Below, piece after piece: positions 55,076 to 61,914 of a stretch of 64,000 nucleotides of DNA. Position 1 is the first letter of the stretch, and each line of letters starts with the position of its first letter. Both the position numbers and the translations under genes were made by a program. The notes beneath the pieces were generated by a model that made no database searches, was not told where the DNA came from, and worked only from the letters and a program-made list of their open reading frames with translations. This stretch comes from Pseudocolwellia sp049933045. Lineage in GTDB: Bacteria > Pseudomonadota > Gammaproteobacteria > Enterobacterales > Alteromonadaceae. The stretch spans positions 868,001 to 932,000 of the forward strand of contig NZ_CP187926.1 of NCBI RefSeq assembly GCF_049933045.1. The letters are read 5' to 3'.

Positions 55076-55416
55076 GTAAATATTTGGTCAGAGTATTCGT
55101 TGGTTTATTTATTCGTATATTTTTTTGCGGATAAATAAACTAACGCTCAACGTAATTTAGGCAAAAAGTAATAATCTACGCTCTTATAATCCTCACCTTT
55201 GTATCTTTAAAATTAGCTTTACCCAAGTAGTTATAAAACCCTCCATATATACCATTGAATATTCCCTTTAAATTTTTCATCTCTCTTAAAATAAATATTA
55301 AAAGTATGAGGTTAGTTATGAGGCTTCGTTATTTTTATATTAATGATTTTTTATTTTTAATTTATTCAATAGGTTAGTTGATGGTTTTAATATTAAATAA
55401 TTAATTTTAATTACTT
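55076..55416. other. Intergenic region before the DUF4331 operon
   Basis: AT-rich DNA with no recognised gene. A second ECF promoter signature lies at its downstream edge. No strong terminator for the anti-sigma gene was seen. Confidence 0.45.
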
Positions 55417-55444
55417 TGCATCCAATATGAAAACTCGCCCGTTA
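55417..55444 (+). promoter_or_regulatory. Probable ECF-sigma promoter of the DUF4331 operon
   Basis: TGCATCCAA at 55417-55425, nine bases, then TCGCCCGTTA. The core and spacing are identical to the element at 53810 upstream of the sigma gene. It lies 37 bases before the DUF4331 ATG. Confidence 0.75.
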
Positions 55445-55481
55445 TTACTATTGATACTAATTAAAAATAAAGGGAACACCC

Positions 55482-57074
55482 ATGAAAGCTTTCACTCCTT
55501 CGCTTTTAGCGATAGTAATATGTAGTACCTTAGTAAGTGCACCAAGCAAAGCTTCAAGTCACAGAGAAGCTCCAAACATTAGTCGTTTTCCAACATTAGA
55601 TTCTACAGATTTCTATGCATTTAATAGTTATGAGCAAGGTCGTGGCGAATTCGTAACACTTATTGCTAACTATATTCCATTGCAAGATGCATACGGCGGA
55701 CCTAATTACTTTGCTATGGACCCAGATGCAACTTATAGCATTCACATCGATAATGATGGTGATGCGATGGAAGATATCACTTTCCAATTTAACTTCACTA
55801 GTATGCTACCTAATAACAATCAAGGCGTGCAGTTAACGGTTGGTCCAGATGGTAATCAACGTACCGTTTCTGTACCTCTTAAAAATATTGGTGGTGTTTC
55901 TGCTGGAGACGATAGTGCAACTAACTTCAGTGAGAGTTATACCCTTGCTATGGTAAGCGGTCCTCAAGCGACAGGTACTAAAGCAACATTAACTAACTCT
56001 TCTTCAACATCAGGCAGCTTTATGAAGCCACTTGATTACATTGGTAACAAAACTTTTACTTCAGAACAAAATTATCAAACGTATGCTGACCAATATGTTT
56101 ACGACGTAGCATTACCAGGTTGTGAATCTATGGCAAAAGTATTTGTTGGGCAACGTAAAGACCCATTTGTTGTGAACCTAGGTAAAACATTCGATTTAGT
56201 TAACTATGTACCTGTTGAAGGTGATAGTGCTCCAGGTGCTGGAGATGCTGGCGGTTTCCCAGGTGGTATTACGCAATCAATGGATAACGATGATTTAGTC
56301 GATAAAAACATTACCTCTATCGCTATTGAAGTACCTAAAAGTTGTTTAACAGATGACGGTAACGGTGTTATTGGTTCTTGGACAACAGCAAGTTTGCCAC
56401 AGGCACGTATTTTGAACCCTGATGCTAGCTTTGCTAATAATGCCGCTAATGGCGGGGCACTTACGCAGGTATCTCGTTTAGGTAACCCATTAGTGAATGA
56501 ATTGGTTATTGGTATTAAAGATAAAGATGCATTTTCTACATCACATCCGCAAGACGATGGTCAGTTTTTAGATTATGTTTCGCATCCTGCTTTACCAGAA
56601 TTGTTAAATATTCTATTTAAAGATGCTGTAAATACCACTTTAGGTGCTGAAATTGAAACACTAGCGCCAACTAACTTTCCACGTACTGATTTAATTACAG
56701 CATTCTTAACTGGTTTTGCTGGTGTTAATCAACAGGCAACAGTTACACCGTCTGAAATGTTACGTTTAAATACAGGTATTGCTGCTACCGCTCAAGCTGA
56801 CCAATCAACATTTGGTGTTGTTGGTAACGATTTAGCTGGCTTTCCAAATGGTCGTCGCCCAGGTGATGATGTAGTTGATATCGCATTGCGTGTTGTTATG
56901 GGACGTTTATGTCATCCAATTCCTGTTGGTGGCGTTGATACTGACTTAGGCTTATGTGTTCCTGAAGATGCAAGTGTTGGTACTGTTCCGTTTACAGATG
57001 GTGCGCCAATTCATGCAACTATGATGGATGCAAGCTTTCCGTATTTAGCTACTCCACTTGCTGGTTCTAAATAA
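55482..57074 (+). CDS. DUF4331-family secreted protein
   Basis: A 530-residue exported protein with a signal peptide (about 1-24, ending SKAS). The DUF4331 signature follows at once: SSHREAPNISRFPTLDSTDF, YIPLQDAYGGPNYFAMDP and YSIHIDNDGDAMEDITFQF. The conserved SHREAP and DSTDFYAF residues probably bind metal or form a pocket; this is inference. It is the first gene of a four-gene envelope operon (11 bases to the next) and has an ECF promoter signature upstream. The biochemical role of DUF4331 is unknown. Confidence 0.92.
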   Translation: MKAFTPSLLAIVICSTLVSAPSKASSHREAPNISRFPTLDSTDFYAFNSYEQGRGEFVTLIANYIPLQDAYGGPNYFAMDPDATYSIHIDNDGDAMEDITFQFNFTSMLPNNNQGVQLTVGPDGNQRTVSVPLKNIGGVSAGDDSATNFSESYTLAMVSGPQATGTKATLTNSSSTSGSFMKPLDYIGNKTFTSEQNYQTYADQYVYDVALPGCESMAKVFVGQRKDPFVVNLGKTFDLVNYVPVEGDSAPGAGDAGGFPGGITQSMDNDDLVDKNITSIAIEVPKSCLTDDGNGVIGSWTTASLPQARILNPDASFANNAANGGALTQVSRLGNPLVNELVIGIKDKDAFSTSHPQDDGQFLDYVSHPALPELLNILFKDAVNTTLGAEIETLAPTNFPRTDLITAFLTGFAGVNQQATVTPSEMLRLNTGIAATAQADQSTFGVVGNDLAGFPNGRRPGDDVVDIALRVVMGRLCHPIPVGGVDTDLGLCVPEDASVGTVPFTDGAPIHATMMDASFPYLATPLAGSK

Positions 57075-57085
57075 GGAGTATTACT

Positions 57086-57592
57086 ATGCTTAACGTAAAC
57101 TTAAAACAAAAGCTTAATTATTTAGGGTTATGTATCGCTGTTACTGCATTAAGTGCGTGTAATAGTGATGATAAAAAGCCTGAAGTTAATAAAGCGCCAA
57201 TAGCTGAAAACGCCACAGTAACAACACAAACTGAAGTTGCTATTACCGACATGCTTATGGCAACAGATCCTAATGGAGATAGTATTACATTTTCATTAGA
57301 TTCAGCGCCTGCTTTAGGTAGCGTAGTTATTACTGAATCAGGCAGTTATACCTACACACCTAATATAGGTGTTATTGGAGCCGATAGTTTTAGCTTTATT
57401 GCTCAAGATCCTTCGAGCGAAACAGCGATAGCGGCAGTAAGTATAACTATTGAAACATTAGATGTTGATTTTATTCAGTTTACTAATGATGCATTTAATC
57501 AAAGTACGGATGCTGAACCACTTACCGTTAATGGTAGAGCTTACTTTAACGCTGGTGAAGAAGTTAACTTTGACGACTTGTTAGTTCAATAA
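57086..57592 (+). CDS. Lipoprotein with Ig-like/cadherin-type domain
   Basis: A 168-residue lipoprotein. The signal ends with a lipobox (TALSAC, Cys about 25). An Ig-like domain of the type repeated in large bacterial adhesins follows: KAPIAENATVTT, MATDPNGDSITFSLDSAP, GSYTYTPN, GADSFSFIAQD. A short extra segment (about 135-168) ends FDDLLVQ. It sits 11 bases after the DUF4331 gene. It may be an outer-membrane partner of that protein. Confidence 0.82.
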   Translation: MLNVNLKQKLNYLGLCIAVTALSACNSDDKKPEVNKAPIAENATVTTQTEVAITDMLMATDPNGDSITFSLDSAPALGSVVITESGSYTYTPNIGVIGADSFSFIAQDPSSETAIAAVSITIETLDVDFIQFTNDAFNQSTDAEPLTVNGRAYFNAGEEVNFDDLLVQ

Positions 57593-57656
57593 TTAGAAAA
57601 TTTTATAAATTGGATTTTTGACCTCATGCCAAGGATGGCTTTTTAGGACAACTGTA

Positions 57657-58682
57657 ATGATAACCAAAACGATTCAAAACTCATTTCTATTCGCTAGTCT
57701 TTTATTTTCCCATTATGCTTTGGCAACGGCTTACACACCTAAAGATAATGACATTATTACTGCTTCACATTCATTGCTTAAAGTAGAGTTATCTATTGAT
57801 GAAATAGAGCAACTTGTTTTAAACAGTCAAAATGTTGGTCAAACCGAACGTTTACAAGGTGCACTTAAAGTTCGTTTAGCAAAATTATATCAACAAGAAC
57901 CTACGCTAAAAGTTGGCTATTTATATGCGAGAGTATTGCAAAAAGAGCATCAATTTGATGAAGCCATTGCTATCGCCGAAGAAACATTAACGATAAAACC
58001 TGCCACAAAAAAACAACAAAGTAATACCCACATGTTACTCTCGAATATGTTGATGATAAAAGGTGAATTCAGCCAAGCTAAACAACATTGTACTGCGCTT
58101 ATTGGCAGCGTAAGTATTATGACTACATCGACTTGTGTATTAGATATACGTAGCCAAGAAGGGCAGTTAGAACAAAGTTATAATTCACTACTAAAAATAA
58201 CTCGTAACAAAGAAATAAGTGAATACACATTACAAGTATTAAGTGAGATGGCTTACCGACTTAAACGCTATGATGACGCTTTACTACACCTGAATAATAT
58301 TCAACTTAATCAATCACCTATAAGTTTAATTGCGCTATGGGCAGATATTCAACTAGCCTTAAATAATCATCAGAAAGTACTTAGTTCGTTAGGTGGTTTA
58401 TTAAACAATATTGATGATTTAGAAGATTCTTTATTAATAAGATTAGCAATAGCTGAAAAAATTACTCAAAATACTACTTGGCAAACGTTAATTAAAAAGC
58501 GAATAGCACTTCGCGAACTAAGACAAGATACTTTTCACGCCAGTGATCTCGCCAAATATTATTTAGAAGTAGAGCCTAATACAAGCAAAGCTATTTATTG
58601 GGCTACAATCAATTTAAAACAAGCAAAAATGAGCAGCGACAAGCAATTATTAGTTGAAGCTCAGTTAAAAGGTACGGAGTAG
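57657..58682 (+). CDS. Secreted tetratricopeptide-repeat protein
   Basis: A periplasmic helical-repeat protein of about 341 residues. The ATG at 57657 starts a signal peptide (ITKTIQNSFLFASLLFSHYA, cleavage near ALA); an earlier in-frame ATG at 57618 would place extra residues before it. Several degenerate TPR units are seen at about 70-250 (for example LYARVLQKEHQFDEAIAIAE and AYRLKRYDDALLHL). It ends 2 bases before the HupE-like gene, so the two are tightly linked. It probably acts as a scaffold for the operon's other products. Confidence 0.82.
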   Translation: MITKTIQNSFLFASLLFSHYALATAYTPKDNDIITASHSLLKVELSIDEIEQLVLNSQNVGQTERLQGALKVRLAKLYQQEPTLKVGYLYARVLQKEHQFDEAIAIAEETLTIKPATKKQQSNTHMLLSNMLMIKGEFSQAKQHCTALIGSVSIMTTSTCVLDIRSQEGQLEQSYNSLLKITRNKEISEYTLQVLSEMAYRLKRYDDALLHLNNIQLNQSPISLIALWADIQLALNNHQKVLSSLGGLLNNIDDLEDSLLIRLAIAEKITQNTTWQTLIKKRIALRELRQDTFHASDLAKYYLEVEPNTSKAIYWATINLKQAKMSSDKQLLVEAQLKGTE

Positions 58683-58684
58683 TA

Positions 58685-59812
58685 ATGAATTTTAGTTCTT
58701 TCAACACAAGGTCTTTAATAACCACAAGTTTAGTTATGTGTTTATTATTCTTTTTCAGTGTGTCATCTGTGCAAGCTCATCAACTTAGTACGAGCTATCT
58801 CAATCTTGAGCACAATAAAGACAATGATCAATACACAGGAAACTGGCAGATACAAATTTCTGATTTAGAACAAATTGTTTCCTTTGATCTTGATGAAGAT
58901 AAACAAGTCAGTTGGTATGAAATAAAGTCTAAAGCGTCCACCATTAACGAACTTGTTGGTAACAGTATTCAATTAGAACAAGGCACTACTCAGTGTCCGT
59001 TAGTGAATATCGGTGATTACAAAGTTGATAATCATTACAACGAAGCTTACTTGGTTATTCCTGTCACTTTTACTTGTACATCAGATACTGAGGTGAGGAT
59101 CACCTATAGTGCTCTTTTTGATATTGACGATAATCATAAAGCGATTATTAACCTGAACAATGCGAGTCGTGTATTAAGTAAATCTAATCCATCTCAAATT
59201 CTTAATCTTGAAAAACCAGATTACTTGACCACCTTTACTCAGTATACCTATCAAGGTGTTTTGCATATTTGGATGGGTATAGACCATGTTTTATTTTTAA
59301 TTACTTTATTACTAACCTCTGTCTTAATTCGTAACAAAGATAGTTGGCAGGCTAATCCATCTAAACGAGAAATATTCAAGAAAACTGCTTGGATCATTAC
59401 TGCATTTACGCTGGCGCATTCAATTACGCTAACAGCAACTGCATTAAATCTTATCTCCTTTAGCAGTCGTTGGGTTGAGCTGGGTATTGCATTTTCTGTA
59501 TTGTTAACCGCATTTAATAATGTGTGGCCACTTATATTACGATTAGGTTGGATCACCTTTGCTTTCGGTTTATTACACGGAATGGGTTTTGCCAGTGTTT
59601 TAAGCGAACTCGGTTTATCTGAAGACTTTCAACTATTGAGTATACTGGCATTTAATTTAGGTGTGGAGTTAGGTCAGCTTGCTATTTTAGTAGTAGCTTT
59701 ACCTTTATTAATTTGGGCTCGAAACTTTAATTGGTATAAGAAGTGGGTGATGCCTTTAGGCTCTTTAGCAATAGCGTCTGTTGCTGTGCAGTGGTGTATT
59801 GAACGCTTTTAA
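58685..59812 (+). CDS. HupE/UreJ_2-family membrane protein
   Basis: A 375-residue membrane protein. The signal peptide ends near VQAHQ, and a periplasmic beta domain covers about 32-180. The HupE/UreJ-like membrane part starts at about 190 with HIWMGIDHVLFLITLLLTS, then AFTLAHSITLTATAL, FGLLHGMGFASVLSE and NLGVELGQLAILV. HupE/UreJ proteins transport nickel or cobalt, but the long periplasmic variant seen here is uncharacterised. The conserved His in IDHV, AHS and LHG may bind metal. It is the last gene of the DUF4331 operon. Confidence 0.88.
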   Translation: MNFSSFNTRSLITTSLVMCLLFFFSVSSVQAHQLSTSYLNLEHNKDNDQYTGNWQIQISDLEQIVSFDLDEDKQVSWYEIKSKASTINELVGNSIQLEQGTTQCPLVNIGDYKVDNHYNEAYLVIPVTFTCTSDTEVRITYSALFDIDDNHKAIINLNNASRVLSKSNPSQILNLEKPDYLTTFTQYTYQGVLHIWMGIDHVLFLITLLLTSVLIRNKDSWQANPSKREIFKKTAWIITAFTLAHSITLTATALNLISFSSRWVELGIAFSVLLTAFNNVWPLILRLGWITFAFGLLHGMGFASVLSELGLSEDFQLLSILAFNLGVELGQLAILVVALPLLIWARNFNWYKKWVMPLGSLAIASVAVQWCIERF

Positions 59813-59831
59813 AAGAGAATAAGAAACTACT

Positions 59832-59864
59832 GACTTAGCTAGCTATATTGCTGGCTAAGTCTTT
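59832..59864 (+). terminator. Hairpin at the end of the HupE-like gene
   Basis: Stem GACTTAGCTAGC / GCTGGCTAAGTC (one G-T pair) followed by TTTGTT, 20 bases past the stop. It overlaps the 3' end of the converging minus-strand gene and may end both transcripts. Confidence 0.7.
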
Positions 59865-60192
59865 GTTGCCAATTACCTTGATGCGAGGCGTTACAGTTTT
59901 CCTCACTGTCAAAAATAATGTGCTGCGTCGGTTTTTTAATAGTGATGCCGAATTTTTCTAAACAATTTACTAACTCTCTACTCATTCTGGTTATATCGTC
60001 ATTATCTATCGCATTACTCAATTGAACATTGCTTTCAAACACACAAATAATTCGAATACTTTGCGCTATATTAGAAAAGTTTAGGGTATGGGTTAGCCAT
60101 TCAAACCCATCAACTTCAGGTTTAAATTGCTCACAACATTGGGTAAGGGATTTAATGAGTTCTTTCTCAAATTTTTTATCTTGCTTGTTCAT
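59839..60192 (-). CDS. Hypothetical protein (about 117 aa)
   Basis: A soluble protein with no recognised family. It has a charged helical N terminus (MNKQDKKFEKELIKSL), Cys-Cys near 17-18 and an alpha-beta middle (IAQSIRIICVFESN). The ATG at 60192 is chosen because the longer frame from 60255 begins with an unlikely segment; the ribosome-binding site is weak in both cases. It lies downstream of the DUF962-like gene behind a terminator, and it converges on the HupE-like gene. Confidence 0.6.
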   Translation of the reverse strand: MNKQDKKFEKELIKSLTQCCEQFKPEVDGFEWLTHTLNFSNIAQSIRIICVFESNVQLSNAIDNDDITRMSRELVNCLEKFGITIKKPTQHIIFDSEENCNASHQGNWQQRLSQQYS

Positions 60193-60283
60193 CTTGTTCT
60201 TATTAAGGACGTTTTTAATAATAATAGTGCCAAAATAGCAGAACATCAATGACACTTGTCAATGATGTGATTTTATATAAAAC

Positions 60284-60313
60284 AAAAATGTAGAACACTT
60301 GGCTCTACATTTT
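60284..60313 (-). terminator. Terminator after the Mpo1-like gene
   Basis: Hairpin AAAATGTAGA / TCTACATTTT with a 9-base loop. On the minus strand it runs into a T tract, 31 bases past the stop. Confidence 0.8.
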
Positions 60314-60343
60314 ATATTCGATGGAGTTTACTGCTTAAGAATC

Positions 60344-60964
60344 TTAGTTTGCTTTTGGTGTTTCCTCGTACCAATCTGTCATGTCGTCATACATTTCACC
60401 TTTCATTAAATGATAAACAGATTTGTGATAAATTTTTATATCATGAAATGGGTCAGTTAGGATCTTGGTAAACCACACTAAACCTGATTGAACTCCCATT
60501 AATTTAAACAAATGCACGGTTCTAAATATTACAGCGACAAAACCGACAATTAACCAAATTATAGCCATGTTATTAATAAAGCTCATTATTTCTGTATGCT
60601 CCTGCATCATGCCGAAAAAAGAGGGTTCAAAGAATAAAATAACAGGTACTAGCGCCCAAATAGAAAGTAATACCACTTTACGTTGTAAGTTGTAGCCGAC
60701 TTTAACGCTTTCTTTATGTTCGTGGCTTGCTTGATTCACTTGGTCGTAGGTTTTTGGCTCAAAAAAGAAGTGACCTGTTTGGCGTAAAGTCATGGCTAAT
60801 AACCAACCCACTAAAGCCGCTGCAGCAGGGTAGTAAAACACCAAAACATAACTGGCTAAAAAACAACAAGCACTTAATAAATGTAAAAATTGATTGATGC
60901 GATTATGATGATAAAAACGGTGATCATCCCAACGTTGTTTTTGCAGTTCGTCATAAAATTTCAT
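60344..60964 (-). CDS. DUF962 (Mpo1-like) membrane protein
   Basis: A 206-residue membrane protein with about four helices. The N-terminal FYHHNRINQFLHLL motif and the GHFFFEPK motif after the second helix resemble the Mpo1/DUF962 family (H-x3-N at the first helix, GH near the second), in which the yeast member is an iron-dependent dioxygenase of 2-hydroxy fatty acids. The match is by motif, and the protein is longer than usual. It is the last gene of an operon with phosphatidylserine decarboxylase and a glycosyltransferase, so a lipid role is plausible. Confidence 0.5.
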   Translation of the reverse strand: MKFYDELQKQRWDDHRFYHHNRINQFLHLLSACCFLASYVLVFYYPAAAALVGWLLAMTLRQTGHFFFEPKTYDQVNQASHEHKESVKVGYNLQRKVVLLSIWALVPVILFFEPSFFGMMQEHTEIMSFINNMAIIWLIVGFVAVIFRTVHLFKLMGVQSGLVWFTKILTDPFHDIKIYHKSVYHLMKGEMYDDMTDWYEETPKAN

Positions 60965-61023
60965 AAATATCCTATTTTAATGTCAGAGTTAAAGTAAGTT
61001 GTTAAAATATTTTATATTCAGTT

Positions 61024-61911
61024 CTAATCTTGCTCATTTGATTGTGTGTTATGCCCGCTCATTAACGCTTGTCCCATGTTGACTCGTTGACCATTTTCTA
61101 TTCCTTCACAAAATTCGTAATTAGCTGTTGCAAATAAAATGATGGTTGAGCCGTGTTGAAAATAGCCCATTTCATCACCTTTTTTAAACCGAGCATTGCA
61201 ATGAATGTAATTAGGTCCTTTGTATTTGATGTCTAACGGTTTGGGTAAAAAATTGAACTTCATACAAGCCACTAAAATTGCCGCCACAGGCACTAAAGTA
61301 ATACTGCTATTTGGGTCGTCAGTTTTTAGTTCGATTACGGCTCGTTCGTTTTTGCAAAATAGGTTTTCTACACGTTTTAACGCAACAGGATTTACATTCC
61401 ATGTATCACCTGAAATGTAATTAACTTTTTGAACCGAGCAAGTTATAGGAGCATGAAAGCGATGATACATGCTGGATTTAAGCCTAAGCGTAATGAACTT
61501 TCCGTTACGATGTTTTTTGTTCAAATGAAAGTCAGGTATTAAATCACTAAGCTCATAAGGAAAGCCTTTTGCTTGAAATATCCTTGTGCCTTCGATATTC
61601 CCACAAGCCCCAATAATGGCATCACACGGGCTAGTAACTAGGTTTTTATCAGCATCTACAGGGCGTAAGCCTTTTTTTAGTTCACGGGTAAAGCACTCTT
61701 GTAAGCTTTTGAATTTTTGCTTTTTCGCATCTTTAAGTTTTAAATCTTCTGAAAATAACTGCCAAAGTGCGATAGACGTTTTAGTGAGTATTGGATTTTC
61801 AATTGCGCTATACCATCCCATAAATTGTGTTAACCAACGCCTTGGAATACGGTTGGTTATGAGGAAGTTCAGCTGTTCTTGCTTAGTTAACGTATGAGTA
61901 AGTTTTGTCAT
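61024..61911 (-). CDS. Phosphatidylserine decarboxylase family protein
   Basis: A 295-residue pyruvoyl-dependent decarboxylase. The self-cleavage motif is HGST, with Ser255 (GYFQHGSTIILFA); cleavage before that Ser would create the pyruvoyl group. Asp97 (TSPCDAIIG) and His150/His153 (YHRFHAPI) are the expected processing residues. The canonical motif is LGST, so His before GST is a variant. This is probably a paralogue, not the main Psd, because it lies 3 bases after a glycosyltransferase gene and before a DUF962-like gene. The substrate could be PS or a related lipid. Confidence 0.85.
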   Translation of the reverse strand: MTKLTHTLTKQEQLNFLITNRIPRRWLTQFMGWYSAIENPILTKTSIALWQLFSEDLKLKDAKKQKFKSLQECFTRELKKGLRPVDADKNLVTSPCDAIIGACGNIEGTRIFQAKGFPYELSDLIPDFHLNKKHRNGKFITLRLKSSMYHRFHAPITCSVQKVNYISGDTWNVNPVALKRVENLFCKNERAVIELKTDDPNSSITLVPVAAILVACMKFNFLPKPLDIKYKGPNYIHCNARFKKGDEMGYFQHGSTIILFATANYEFCEGIENGQRVNMGQALMSGHNTQSNEQD

Positions 61912-61914
61912 AAA

